DNA from: Cuneatibacter caecimuris
Lineage (GTDB): Bacteria; Bacillota; Clostridia; Lachnospirales; Lachnospiraceae
Length of the DNA: 48,302 nucleotides
NCBI RefSeq assembly: GCF_004216775.1
Contig: NZ_SGXF01000008.1
Span: 62,500 to 110,801, forward strand
Direction: 5' to 3'
Below the pieces are notes generated by a model. The model was given only the letters and a program-made list of their open reading frames with translations. It searched no databases and was not told the origin of the DNA. The translations under genes were made by a program, and so were the position numbers. Below, in pieces: positions 32,630-41,279 of the stretch; within the stretch, counting starts at the first letter, position 1, and each line of letters starts with the position of its first letter.

Positions 32630-34045
32630 ATGGGCAAAAGACTGGGGGCGGGGCTTTTGTGCCTGCTTTTGTTTGGCGGGTGCGGGGGAAAAGATATGTA
32701 TTATGTGGAAACCATAGGGGAGGTGGCCGGCATAGGGAATGAAGCGCAGGCATATGCGGAAGATAAAACCAGGAAGAAGGATGCAGAATATGAAAACCTG
32801 GAAGCTGCTTCCAGCATTTCCGGGGAATATTACTATGAAGAAGGGACAGGGAAACAATCCGCGGCAGGAGAGGGAATGTCAAATGCTGTTGTGGAAATCA
32901 TATCAGAAACGGCGCAGGATATGGGGCAGAAAGACGAGATTAACAGCAGTATTCTGGAAACGCCGGGCACGAAAACTGTAGATCTGTCTTTTTTCTCAAA
33001 GATGTTGCCCGGTTCGGAGGTCCGCCGCATGATCGAAATGGTGGTTTATCCGGAACTGCCGTATCTGAATGAGCTTCCGCTGACGGACGGGGACAGAAAG
33101 GCGATTGAAGCGCGGAGGAACCTGGAGGGCATTCCCCCGGCAGTAGAGGTATCCTTCGGCGTGCTGACGGATAATACTTCTGTCAGGTCTTTTCCCACCT
33201 GGGATAAGAGTTCGTCAGAAATCGGGAGTATGGCCTTTGATTATTTCCAGCAGACCATGCTGACGGTGGGAGAAGGCGTGGCGGTGCTGCACCGGACAGC
33301 GGACGGGATCTGGTGTTTTGTGCAGGGAGAGACTTACAGCGGATGGATTGAAACTGCCTCTGTGGCGTTTTGCAGCCAGGCGGAGATGTTGAATTTGTCC
33401 AGGCCGCAGCAGGTTTTGGTAGCGCTGGACCAAATGAAATTAGAAAATAAAAATATCCGGATGGGGACTGTTTTTGCACTGGAAAATGTGAAAGAACAGT
33501 ATTATACAGTGCGGATGCCTTCAAAGAGCGAAGACGGAACATTGAGAATCCAATATGTGCAGATTTCCAAAAGCGAACCTGTCCATGAAGGATATCTGCC
33601 ATTTGACTGGAATCTGATTCTGGAACAGGCCGGAAAGCTGAAGGGCATGCCTTACGGCTGGGGCGATACCGGAGGAAATATGGACTGCTCCTCCACTATG
33701 TGCAGCGTGTACAAATGTTTTGGGATACGGCTCCCGAGAGACACTTCCGGGCAGTCCCTGATGTGCGGCATACAGCTGGAAGGGCTTGCCGCAGAGGAAA
33801 AACAGGAGATTTTGCGCGGCCTGAAGCCTGGCACGCTGCTCTACATGCCAGGACATGTAATGATGTATCTCGGAGAGGAGGAAGGCGAACCCAGGATTCT
33901 CCACAATGTGACAGCCTACTCTGAGAATGGGGATACCATATATGCGCAGCAGTGCTGCATCACAGGGCTGGATATTATGCGTATGAACGGGGAAAGCTAT
34001 TGGGACTCCCTGACCGGGGCGTGGGAGCTCTGCACAGAGCCATAA
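32630..34045 (+). CDS. NlpC/P60 cell-wall peptidase lipoprotein with SH3-like region
   Basis: 471 residues. Lipoprotein signal peptide with Cys18 (LLLFGGC). The middle (about 175-315) looks like bacterial SH3 modules that bind peptidoglycan. The C-terminal NlpC/P60 domain has the catalytic Cys353 in MDCSSTMCS, His409 in MPGHVMMYLG and a further polar His425. It should cut D-gamma-glutamyl-diaminopimelate links in the wall. The ATG at 32630 is preferred because AAGAAGG lies 9 bases upstream and the lipobox then follows directly; the frame opens at 32558 but that start would bury the signal peptide. The aldehyde dehydrogenase gene follows 24 bases downstream. Confidence 0.88.
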   Translation: MGKRLGAGLLCLLLFGGCGGKDMYYVETIGEVAGIGNEAQAYAEDKTRKKDAEYENLEAASSISGEYYYEEGTGKQSAAGEGMSNAVVEIISETAQDMGQKDEINSSILETPGTKTVDLSFFSKMLPGSEVRRMIEMVVYPELPYLNELPLTDGDRKAIEARRNLEGIPPAVEVSFGVLTDNTSVRSFPTWDKSSSEIGSMAFDYFQQTMLTVGEGVAVLHRTADGIWCFVQGETYSGWIETASVAFCSQAEMLNLSRPQQVLVALDQMKLENKNIRMGTVFALENVKEQYYTVRMPSKSEDGTLRIQYVQISKSEPVHEGYLPFDWNLILEQAGKLKGMPYGWGDTGGNMDCSSTMCSVYKCFGIRLPRDTSGQSLMCGIQLEGLAAEEKQEILRGLKPGTLLYMPGHVMMYLGEEEGEPRILHNVTAYSENGDTIYAQQCCITGLDIMRMNGESYWDSLTGAWELCTEP

Positions 34046-34069
34046 GCAGAATGACCAGGAGGACAGCAT

Positions 34070-35455
34070 ATGAACTGCAGGATTGAGGAACTTGTAAATA
34101 AACAGAGAGCATATTTTGAAACCGGAGCCACAAAAAAGCCGGAAACCAGGCTGCAGGCTCTGATCCGTCTGAAGTTATCCATCCAGAGCCATGAGTCCGA
34201 AATACTGGAGGCGCTGAAGCAGGATCTGGGGAAATCCGCATTTGAATCCTATATGGCGGAAATTGGCATGGTGCTTTCTGAACTGAGCTATATCAGAAAA
34301 CATCTGACAGCATGGGCGAGGCCCCGGAAAAGACCCGCTCCGCTGGCGCAGTTCCCTTCCTCCTGCCAGGTGATTCCAGAGCCTTATGGGGTAACGCTGA
34401 TCATGGCGCCCTGGAATTATCCCTTTATGCTGTGCATGGACCCGCTGATCGGCGCTGTGGCGGCAGGAAACTGCTGTATTTTGAAACCGGCTAATTACTC
34501 AGCCGCTACTTCTGCCGTAATCAGAAAAATTGTGACGGAAGTTTTCCCAGAGGAATATGTGGCCGTGGTAGAAGGAGGCAGAGAGGAAAATGCAGAGCTT
34601 CTGAATCAGAAGTTTGACTATATTTTCTTCACAGGCAGCAGGAGAGTGGGCCAGCTGGTTCTGGAAAGAGCAGCGGTGCACGTAACGCCCGTCAGTCTGG
34701 AACTCGGAGGAAAAAGCCCCTGCATTGTGGATTTGTCTGCTAACCTGAAAATGGCGGCAAAGAGAATTGTGTTCGGCAAATTTCTTAATGCGGGCCAGAC
34801 TTGTGTGGCGCCGGATTACCTGCTTGTGCACCGGGAGGTGAAGGAGGAGCTGCTGCGCTGGATCCGGCTGTATATCCGCAGGATGTATGGGGCGCATCCG
34901 CTTTATAATGAGAACTACCCTAAGATCATTACCGAGGCGCATTTTGACCGTGTGTGCGGTCTGATGGAAGGAAAGGATATCTTCCTGGGAGGACAAAGCA
35001 GCAGGGAAAAACAGAAAATCGCCCCTACTGTGCTGGACCATGCAGAGCTGACGGACCCGGTGATGCAGGAGGAGATTTTCGGACCGGTGCTGCCGGTATT
35101 GACTTATAAGACAGTAGATGAAGCAATCGCGATTCAGAAGAAGGTTTTAAACGGGGCAAAACCTCTGGCCCTGTATCTGTTCGCCCGGGATAAAACATGT
35201 ATCAGAAAAGTTCTGGAGCAGATTTCGTTCGGCGGCGGCTGTATCAATGATACGATCGTGCATCTGGCCACTTCCCATATGGGTTTCGGAGGCGTGGGGG
35301 ACAGTGGAATGGGCAGTTATCACGGAAAGCTCAGCTTTGATACTTTTACCCATGAGAAAAGCATTCTGAAAAAATCCAATTTTCTGGATCTGCCGGTGAG
35401 ATACCAGCCTGCGCAGGTATGGAAAATGAAAGCGCTGCGCATATTTATGAAGTGA
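34070..35455 (+). CDS. Aldehyde dehydrogenase (class 3-like)
   Basis: 461 residues, the shorter class 3 length. Catalytic Cys245 in NAGQTCVAPDY, Glu211 in LELGGKSPC, and the Rossmann FTGSRRVG loop (187-194). IMAPWNYPF is the conserved substrate-side segment. It oxidises aldehydes to acids with NAD(P)+. A basic and hydrophobic C-terminal tail may attach it to the membrane, as in some fatty aldehyde dehydrogenases. AGGAGGACAGC precedes the ATG. It is 24 bases after the peptidase gene; the ZIP transporter follows 34 bases downstream with its own ribosome site. Confidence 0.93.
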   Translation: MNCRIEELVNKQRAYFETGATKKPETRLQALIRLKLSIQSHESEILEALKQDLGKSAFESYMAEIGMVLSELSYIRKHLTAWARPRKRPAPLAQFPSSCQVIPEPYGVTLIMAPWNYPFMLCMDPLIGAVAAGNCCILKPANYSAATSAVIRKIVTEVFPEEYVAVVEGGREENAELLNQKFDYIFFTGSRRVGQLVLERAAVHVTPVSLELGGKSPCIVDLSANLKMAAKRIVFGKFLNAGQTCVAPDYLLVHREVKEELLRWIRLYIRRMYGAHPLYNENYPKIITEAHFDRVCGLMEGKDIFLGGQSSREKQKIAPTVLDHAELTDPVMQEEIFGPVLPVLTYKTVDEAIAIQKKVLNGAKPLALYLFARDKTCIRKVLEQISFGGGCINDTIVHLATSHMGFGGVGDSGMGSYHGKLSFDTFTHEKSILKKSNFLDLPVRYQPAQVWKMKALRIFMK

Positions 35456-35489
35456 GGATAAATAACAGAAAAGTGCAAAGGAGGATTTG

Positions 35490-36284
35490 ATGGACAGTCC
35501 TGTTTTATGGGCAGCCGGAGGGACCGGCTTTACATTTTTAATGACAACATTGGGCGCTGCAATGGTTTTTCTGTTTCGAAAACGTGCGAACCCGCTGATT
35601 CAACGGATTTTCTTGGGATTTGCCGCGGGAGTGATGATTGCGGCGTCCGTATGGAGCCTGCTGATTCCGGCGATTGAAGAAGCAGAGCAAAATGGCGGGA
35701 TTGGCTGGATTCCTGCCGCAGGCGGCTTTGTGCTGGGTATTGTATTTCTGATGCTGATGGACAGCCTGCTGCCCCATCTGCACCCGGACGCAAAAGAGCC
35801 GGAGGGGATCTCTTCCGGCTGGAAGCGCACCACGCTGCTGGTTTCAGCGGTAACGCTCCACAATATCCCGGAAGGAATGGCGGTTGGCCTTTCCTTCGCC
35901 CTTGCCGCGCAGCATGGGGCGGACCCTGGGGCAATGGCCGCCGCCATAGCCCTTGCCGTGGGCATGGGCATACAGAATTTCCCGGAAGGAGCGGCAATAT
36001 CCCTGCCGCTGCGGCAGGAAGGGATGAAAGCTTCCAAAGCATTTTTGCTGGGAAGCCTGTCCGGGTTTGTGGAACCTGTGTTTGGAATTCTGGTAGTGCT
36101 GATTGCCGGTACCATTCAGCCTTTGATGCCCTGGCTGCTTTCTTTTGCAGCTGGAGCCATGATGTATGTAGTGGTGGAGGAACTGATTCCGGAGGCCCAT
36201 CTGGGCGAACATTCCAATACAGGAACTCTGGGGGTGATGGGCGGTTTTCTGATTATGATGGTGCTGGATGTGGCGCTGGGTTGA
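35490..36284 (+). CDS. ZIP family metal transporter (ZupT/GufA-like)
   Basis: 264 residues, about eight helices. Imports divalent metals, usually zinc. Signature residues: LHNIPEGMAVGLS in helix 4 and IQNFPEGAAISLPL in helix 5, with His and Glu ligands. PHLHPDAKEPE in the cytosolic loop is a small metal-binding loop. The ATG at 35490 follows AAGGAGG by 5 bases; the TTG at 35487 is not preferred. It is followed by a hairpin terminator and then the two CobW-type GTPases, a setting typical of zinc handling. Confidence 0.92.
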   Translation: MDSPVLWAAGGTGFTFLMTTLGAAMVFLFRKRANPLIQRIFLGFAAGVMIAASVWSLLIPAIEEAEQNGGIGWIPAAGGFVLGIVFLMLMDSLLPHLHPDAKEPEGISSGWKRTTLLVSAVTLHNIPEGMAVGLSFALAAQHGADPGAMAAAIALAVGMGIQNFPEGAAISLPLRQEGMKASKAFLLGSLSGFVEPVFGILVVLIAGTIQPLMPWLLSFAAGAMMYVVVEELIPEAHLGEHSNTGTLGVMGGFLIMMVLDVALG

Positions 36285-36311
36285 CGGAAAAGAAAAAAAG
36301 GTGTAAGATTT

Positions 36312-36347
36312 GGGGTAGCAAATCAGAAGGTTGCTGCCCCTTGTTTA
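36312..36347 (+). terminator. Terminator after the ZIP transporter gene
   Basis: 10-bp stem (36312-36321 with 36331-36340, one G-T pair) and a 9-nt loop, then TTGTTTA. It separates the ZIP gene from the CobW gene, which must therefore have its own promoter in 36341-36400, where I see no strong match. Confidence 0.65.
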
Positions 36348-36407
36348 TTGAAACAGTATGTTTTGCTCCGGCGGACAGCGGGCCTGCCTTTGGAAGGAGA
36401 TTAGAAG

Positions 36408-37532
36408 ATGACAAAAGTAGATATTGTTTCCGGATTCCTGGGAGCCGGAAAGACAACATTGATTAAACAATTAATTTCCGGAATCTGGAAAGGGGAGAAG
36501 ATTGTTCTCATTGAAAATGAATTTGGGGAAATCGGAATTGACGGAGGCTTCCTGAAAAATGCAGGCGTAGAGATTACAGAGATGAATTCCGGCTGTATCT
36601 GCTGTACGCTGGTGGGCGATTTCAGCGAGGCGCTGAAAAAGGTGGTGGATCAGTTTGCGCCCGACCGGATTATCATTGAGCCGTCCGGCGTGGGCAAGCT
36701 GTCGGATGTGGCCCGGGCGGTGGAGGATGTCAGCGGTGAAACCGGCATGGAGCTGGATGCGCGGATCACGGTGGCGGATGCCAAAAAGGCCAGAATGTAT
36801 ATGAAAAATTTCGGCGAATTTTTTAACGATCAGATTGAACATGCCGGCACCATTGTGCTGAGCAGAACGCAGGATGTTTCAGGAGAGCGCCTGGAGGAGA
36901 GTGTCCGCCTGATCCGCGGACACAATGCGGAAGCGGCAGTCATCACAACGCCCTGGGACCAGCTGACAGACGAAACTCTGGCCGAAGCGGTCAGCCGTTC
37001 TCACAGCCTTCTGGACCAGCTGCTGGCGGGTCATGATCACGAGGATCACAGCTGCTGCTGCCATGAAGAACATGACCATGGACATGACCATGACCACGAG
37101 GAACATGACCACCTCCATGACCACGATCATGAAGATCACAGCCGCTGCGGCCACAGCCATGAAGACCACGATCACTGCTGCGGTCACGAGGATCACGACC
37201 ATTGCGGCCATGAAAACCATGACCATTGTCCTGACCACCATCACCATCATCATGCGGATGAGGTATTTACCAGCTGGGGCCGTGAAACCGCGCATCAGTA
37301 TACGAAAGAGGAGCTGGAGTCAGTGCTGAAGATTCTGTCTGAAACTGCGCTGCTGGGCAATGTGCTCCGGGCTAAAGGAATCGTTCCCGCCAGGGACGGC
37401 GGATGGATGGAGTTTGACCTTGTTCCGGGCGAGTACGAGATCCGGAAAGGCGCGCCGGATTATACGGGCAAGCTGTGCGTCATTGGCACGGACCTGCCGG
37501 AGGCGGAGCTGGCAGAGGCGTTCAAAGCATAA
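36408..37532 (+). CDS. CobW/ZNG1-type GTPase with His-rich metal-binding insert
   Basis: 374 residues. The GTPase part has Walker A GFLGAGKTT (9-17), the metal-binding CxCC motif (63-66, GCICCT) and IIEPSG. The C-terminal CobW domain starts after about residue 285. Between them lies an insert of about 76 residues (roughly 207-282) composed almost entirely of His, Asp, Glu and Cys, ending in a six-His run, which is strongly metal-binding. Such proteins are metallochaperones that use GTP to place a metal, usually zinc. It sits next to a ZIP transporter and a second CobW protein. GGAAGGAG precedes the ATG. Metal identity is inferred. Confidence 0.93.
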   Translation: MTKVDIVSGFLGAGKTTLIKQLISGIWKGEKIVLIENEFGEIGIDGGFLKNAGVEITEMNSGCICCTLVGDFSEALKKVVDQFAPDRIIIEPSGVGKLSDVARAVEDVSGETGMELDARITVADAKKARMYMKNFGEFFNDQIEHAGTIVLSRTQDVSGERLEESVRLIRGHNAEAAVITTPWDQLTDETLAEAVSRSHSLLDQLLAGHDHEDHSCCCHEEHDHGHDHDHEEHDHLHDHDHEDHSRCGHSHEDHDHCCGHEDHDHCGHENHDHCPDHHHHHHADEVFTSWGRETAHQYTKEELESVLKILSETALLGNVLRAKGIVPARDGGWMEFDLVPGEYEIRKGAPDYTGKLCVIGTDLPEAELAEAFKA

Positions 37533-37549
37533 AAAGTTGAGGAGAAGTG

Positions 37550-38491
37550 ATGGGAGTACCGGTTTATTTATTTACAGGTTTTCTGGAGAGCGGAAAGACT
37601 ACTTTGATTAAGGATACCATTGCCAGCCCTGATTTTGCGGATGTGTCCAGCACGCTCCTGATCCTCTGTGAAGAGGGGGAAGAAGAGTATGATCCGGCTT
37701 TCTGCAGCGAACACCAGGTGACTGTGGTGACAGTTGAAAATAAAGAAGATATGACAGAAAAGCTGCTGGAAGGCTTTGCAGGCGCATATGATGCAGAACA
37801 GGTGATGATCGAATACAACGGGACCTGGGAAATGGATCTGATTCTGGATATGGATATGCCTGAGGGATGGGAGCTGCAGGGCATCTATACAACAGTGAAC
37901 GCAGATACAGCGGACAGTTATCTGGCAAATATGCGCCAGATGTTTCTGGAGCCTATGCGTTATTCCAACCTCATCATCGTAAACCGCAGCGGCGAGCAGC
38001 TGGACAAGCTGAAGCTGCGGAGAACAGTGAAAGTATTTAATCCCCGGGCGCAGCTGGTATTTGAACGCCCTGACGGAACGCCGGAACAGGATTTAGGCGA
38101 TGAACTGCCTTACGATCTGAGCCAGAGTTTTATTGAACTGGAGAGTTTTGACTATGGGCTCTGGTATCTGGATGTGTCAGAAAACCCGAAAAAGTATAAC
38201 AATAAGACATTTAAGTTTCTGGCCCAGGTCTATAAAGGAAAGAACATGCGCCACAGAATTTTTGTCCCGGGCCGTTTCATTATGACCTGCTGTGCAAATG
38301 ACGTACAGTTCCTGGGATATCTGTGCCGGTATTCCATGCCGGAATTCCCCTATCAGGACAGGGACTGGGTCACGGTTACGGTGACCTGCCGGTACGAATT
38401 TGCCAGGGAGTACGGGAAGCGCGGGCCGGTTTTATACCTGCAGGAAATTCTTCCCGCTAAAAAGCCGGAAGAAGAATTGGTATACTTTTAA
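37550..38491 (+). CDS. CobW-like GTPase fused to a YcgQ/DUF1980-like C-terminal domain
   Basis: 313 residues. The N-terminal part resembles CobW: P-loop GFLESGKTT (10-18), a Walker B-like VMIEYNGTW (86-94), and IIVNRSGE at the NKxD position. The CxCC metal motif of CobW proteins is absent; an acidic stretch (41-46) follows Cys40 instead. From about residue 220 the sequence resembles the C-terminal half of YcgQ/DUF1980 proteins: FVPGRFIMTCCANDVQ (239-253, adjacent Cys247-Cys248), then WVTVTVT and a hydrophobic end. The ATG at 37550 has GAGGAG upstream, 17 bases after the first CobW gene. It is probably a partner in the same metal-delivery pathway. The fusion is read by eye. Confidence 0.78.
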   Translation: MGVPVYLFTGFLESGKTTLIKDTIASPDFADVSSTLLILCEEGEEEYDPAFCSEHQVTVVTVENKEDMTEKLLEGFAGAYDAEQVMIEYNGTWEMDLILDMDMPEGWELQGIYTTVNADTADSYLANMRQMFLEPMRYSNLIIVNRSGEQLDKLKLRRTVKVFNPRAQLVFERPDGTPEQDLGDELPYDLSQSFIELESFDYGLWYLDVSENPKKYNNKTFKFLAQVYKGKNMRHRIFVPGRFIMTCCANDVQFLGYLCRYSMPEFPYQDRDWVTVTVTCRYEFAREYGKRGPVLYLQEILPAKKPEEELVYF

Positions 38492-38555
38492 AAACCAAGC
38501 TTTACAGAATAAGATCCCGGTTCAATACCTGAGAGAAAAGGAGGGGAAGGCCGCC

Positions 38556-39032
38556 ATGATGGTATCTACAAAGGGCCGCTATGCGCTGCGGGTGATGCTG
38601 GATTTATCGCTGCATGACACTGACGATTATATATCCCTGAAAGTAATCGCAGAACGGCAGGGTATTTCCATGAAATACCTGGAAATGGTAGTGGCTATGC
38701 TGCACAAAGCAAAGATGGTCCGCAGCATGCGGGGGAAAGACGGCGGATACCAGCTGAGCCGGAAACCTTCTGAATACACCATAGGGTCAATTCTGAAGCT
38801 GACAGAGGGCACGCTGGCTCCTGTGGCCTGTGTGGAAGACGGCAGACCGGCCTGTACAAGAGCGGAAAGCTGCCTGACTCTTCCTATGTGGATGCAGCTG
38901 GACGAAATTATTGACCAATACCTGGAAAGCGTGACGCTGGAAGATCTGATTTTAGGAAGGGCAAAGATAGGATCAGAAGGGCAGGAAGATTATGAATTGT
39001 TTGATCAGGAACATGAATCCACAGGATTATAA
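38556..39032 (+). CDS. Rrf2 family transcriptional regulator, IscR-like
   Basis: 158 residues. N-terminal winged helix (STKGRYALRVMLDL, then VIAERQGISMKYLEMVV and the wing GKDGGYQLS). Three cysteines, Cys92, Cys100 and Cys106, lie in the positions of the IscR Fe-S ligands (C-x7-C-x5-C, close to C-x5-C-x5-C). It probably binds a [2Fe-2S] cluster and controls Fe-S genes. The nifS-iscU operon lies 1.1 kb downstream, and its promoter carries two inverted repeats at 40012-40070. AAGGAGG lies 11 bases before the ATG. The reading frame upstream of it overlaps the preceding gene and is not used. Confidence 0.9.
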   Translation: MMVSTKGRYALRVMLDLSLHDTDDYISLKVIAERQGISMKYLEMVVAMLHKAKMVRSMRGKDGGYQLSRKPSEYTIGSILKLTEGTLAPVACVEDGRPACTRAESCLTLPMWMQLDEIIDQYLESVTLEDLILGRAKIGSEGQEDYELFDQEHESTGL

Positions 39033-39426
39033 CTCCGTCCGTCTGTTGTGGGATTCCACGCCTGGCATGGGGCTCAACGATTATGATGATTCTGAAATCG
39101 GGATCCGCAGGTTTTTGAGCAGAAATCCCGGGACATGTTTCGTGGCGGAACATAGGGCGACTTTGGCAGGCGTTATCCTGGCGGGCCATGACGGCCGCCG
39201 CGGCCATATCTATCATATGGCGGTGGCAGAACGGTTCCGGGGCGGCGGAATTGGAGCGGGTCTGGTAACAGCGGCTCTGTCTGCGCTGGAATCTGAGGGA
39301 ATCCAGAAGGTTTCTCTGGTAGCCTTTGCCCGGAATGAAGCCGGAAACAGCTTTTGGAAGCATATGGGATTTACGCTGCGGGAAGATCTGATTTATTGGG
39401 ATAAAGTTTTAGGCAGGCCGGGATGA
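38992..39426 (+). CDS. GNAT family N-acetyltransferase (RimI-like)
   Basis: 144 residues. Acetyl-CoA site in VAERFRGGGIGAGLV (about 78-92) and the C-terminal NEAGNSFWKHMGF helix and strand. Substrate unknown; short GNAT proteins of this type often act on small molecules or protein N-termini. It overlaps the end of the Rrf2 gene by 41 bases, so the start could instead be an internal Met at about 39013 (after AGGAAC). Its stop codon lies inside the loop of the terminator at 39411-39436. Confidence 0.82.
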   Translation: MNCLIRNMNPQDYNSVRLLWDSTPGMGLNDYDDSEIGIRRFLSRNPGTCFVAEHRATLAGVILAGHDGRRGHIYHMAVAERFRGGGIGAGLVTAALSALESEGIQKVSLVAFARNEAGNSFWKHMGFTLREDLIYWDKVLGRPG

Positions 39427-39440
39427 CGGCCTGCCTTATT
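39411..39440 (+). terminator. Terminator overlapping the end of the GNAT gene
   Basis: Stem AGGCAGGCC (39411-39419) with GGCCTGCCT (39428-39436), 8-nt loop holding the gene's stop codon, then TATTTG. The T-tract is short. Confidence 0.68.
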
Positions 39441-39464
39441 TGAAGTTTTCGTGAGGAATCTGTT

Positions 39465-40004
39465 ATGATAGGGCTAAAAAGAGGAACCGTGGAGCTGCTG
39501 CCTCATCAAGAGGCATGGAGCCAAAATGCTGAAAAAATAATAGGGATTTTAAAACAGCTTTTAGGAAATATCGCTGTGGATATCCAGCATGTGGGAAGTA
39601 CCGCTGTAGTGGCAATTCAAGCAAAACCCATTATTGATATTGCTGCAGGCGTCTGGGATTTGAGCGAAGTCTTGCCTTATATTGAAACGCTGGAACAGCA
39701 TGGTTTTATTTTTCGCGGAGAAGATGTTCCGGGGCAGCTTCTGTTCGTAATGGGTGATTTTGAAAATGATACGCGCACGCATCATATTCATGTTGTAAAG
39801 TGGAATAGCACAGCGTGGAATAACTATATCAATTTTCGGGATTACCTGAATGCGCACCCAGAAAAAGCAATGAACTATGACGTGTGCAAACAGAGATTGG
39901 CTTTGCAGTTTCCAAATGACCGGAATCGCTATACTTCAGGCAAACAGAAACTAATAGAGTGCCTGCTGATAGAAGCAGGCGCATGGAAATCACAGGCACA
40001 GTGA
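39465..40004 (+). CDS. GrpB (UPF0157) family protein
   Basis: 179 residues. The fold is nucleotidyltransferase-like. Typical stretches are VDIQHVGSTAVVAIQAKPIIDIAAGV (about 38-63) and the HIHVVKWNSTAWNNYINFRDYL segment (about 106-127). Members may be GTP-type nucleotidyltransferases or dephospho-CoA-related; the function is not settled. It is a single gene between a terminator and the nifS promoter. The weakly GAGGAAT-type ribosome site precedes the ATG. Confidence 0.85.
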   Translation: MIGLKRGTVELLPHQEAWSQNAEKIIGILKQLLGNIAVDIQHVGSTAVVAIQAKPIIDIAAGVWDLSEVLPYIETLEQHGFIFRGEDVPGQLLFVMGDFENDTRTHHIHVVKWNSTAWNNYINFRDYLNAHPEKAMNYDVCKQRLALQFPNDRNRYTSGKQKLIECLLIEAGAWKSQAQ

Positions 40005-40011
40005 TGATAAT

Positions 40012-40070
40012 ATTCCTATTGACTATATAGGAATTAAGTGGTATAAATATCCTATGGATAAAATAGGAAT
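40012..40070 (+). promoter_or_regulatory. nifS-iscU promoter with two tandem operator-like inverted repeats
   Basis: -35 TTGACT (40019-40024), 17-nt spacer, -10 TATAAA (40042-40047). Inverted repeat 1 is ATTCCTAT (40012-40019) and ATAGGAAT (40027-40034) with a 7-nt gap, overlapping the -35. Inverted repeat 2 is ATCCTAT (40049-40055) and ATAGGAAT (40063-40070), also with a 7-nt gap, just after the -10. The centres are about 36 bases apart. Repression by the IscR-like protein is the simplest reading. Confidence 0.82.
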
Positions 40071-40088
40071 TTGAAAAGAGGGTTTGAG

Positions 40089-41279
40089 ATGAATATTTAT
40101 GCAGATCAGGCCGCAACTACGCGGATCAGCGAAACGGCCAAAAAAGCGATGCTGGATTGTATGGACAAGGCCTACGGAAACCCCTCCAGCCTCCATACGC
40201 CTGGACAGACGGCCAAAGAGTATCTGGAGGCGGCAAGAATTAGTGTGGCGGAGCAGATCGGCGCCCGGCCAGCTGAAATATACTTTACTTCCGGAGGAAG
40301 CGAATCAGATAATCAGGCGATTTTCAGCGCTGCGAGGCTGGGAGCGATGAAGGGAAAGAGACATATTGTTTCTACTAAAATTGAGCACCATGCGGTGCTT
40401 CATGTCCTGAAACGTCTGGAAAAGGAAGGGTTTGAAGTGACGTATCTGGACGTTCACGGGGACGGAATCGTCAGGCCGGAGGAGGTTTGCAGCGCAATTC
40501 GGGAAGATACGGCGCTGGTGAGCGTGATGTATGCGAATAACGAAATCGGTACTCTTCAGCCCATAAGAGAGGTCGGAAGAATCTGCCGGGAAAAAAAGGT
40601 GCTGTTTCATACGGACGCGGTTCAGGCGGCCGGGCATGTATCAATTGACGTGGAACGGGATTCGGTGGACATGCTTTCTCTATCCGGCCACAAGTTCTGC
40701 GGCCCCAGGGGAGCCGGCGCTCTGTACGTGAAAAAAGGAGTTCCATTGCTGAATCTGATTGAAGGCGGCGCGCAGGAGAGAGGAAAACGGGCAGGAACAG
40801 AAAATCTGCCGGCTATTGTGGGGATGGCGGCGGCCCTGGAAGAATCCTGCCGGCGGATGGACGAGGACGGAAGAAAGGTCACGGAGCTGCGTGAGAGGCT
40901 GATTGACGGGCTATTGCGGATTCCCCATTCCAGGCTGAACGGCGACAGAAAGAGGAGGCTGCCCGGCAATATAAATGTATGTTTTGAGGGAATTGAAGGG
41001 GAATCTCTGCTGCTGCTTCTGGACGCCAGAGGTATTGCCGCTTCGTCCGGTTCTGCCTGCACCTCCGGTTCTCTGGACCCCAGCCATGTGCTTCTTGCCC
41101 TTGGCCTTCCCCATGAAGTGGCCCACGGATCTTTGCGGCTGACCATCGGCCCGGATAATACTGCGGAAGAAATAGATTATATGGTTGAGAATATAAAGCA
41201 GGTGGTGGAGTATCTCCGGAACATGTCTCCGGTATGGGAAGAATTGCAGAAAGGGGAGCGCAGATATGTTATACAGTGA
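40089..41279 (+). CDS. nifS: Cysteine desulfurase (NifS/IscS type)
   Basis: 396 residues. PLP enzyme that takes sulfur from cysteine for cluster building. His100 stacks over PLP (IEHHAVL), Lys202 forms the Schiff base (SGHKFCG), and Cys324 is the catalytic persulfide Cys on the flexible loop ([10 protein letters not shown]). It belongs to the class with the SACTSGS loop, i.e. group I (NifS/IscS) rather than SufS. The ATG at 40089 has GAGGG 6 bases upstream. It overlaps iscU by 14 bases. The tandem inverted repeats upstream suggest iron or Fe-S control. Confidence 0.95.
   Translation: MNIYADQAATTRISETAKKAMLDCMDKAYGNPSSLHTPGQTAKEYLEAARISVAEQIGARPAEIYFTSGGSESDNQAIFSAARLGAMKGKRHIVSTKIEHHAVLHVLKRLEKEGFEVTYLDVHGDGIVRPEEVCSAIREDTALVSVMYANNEIGTLQPIREVGRICREKKVLFHTDAVQAAGHVSIDVERDSVDMLSLSGHKFCGPRGAGALYVKKGVPLLNLIEGGAQERGKRAGTENLPAIVGMAAALEESCRRMDEDGRKVTELRERLIDGLLRIPHSRLNGDRKRRLPGNINVCFEGIEGESLLLLLDARGIAASSGSACTSGSLDPSHVLLALGLPHEVAHGSLRLTIGPDNTAEEIDYMVENIKQVVEYLRNMSPVWEELQKGERRYVIQ

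Noticed and set aside
37030-37260. Possible tandem DNA repeat or CRISPR-like array (CATGACCATGAC, GATCACGA)
   Set aside because: The periodicity comes from His/Asp codons of the metal-binding insert. Spacing is irregular and no spacers exist. No CRISPR array is seen anywhere in the window.
36879-37295. Minus-strand frame rich in Met, Val and Ala that looks like a membrane protein
   Set aside because: It is the complement of the His/Asp codon stretch (CAT, CAC, GAC read backwards give ATG, GTG, GTC) in the CobW gene. It has no ribosome site.
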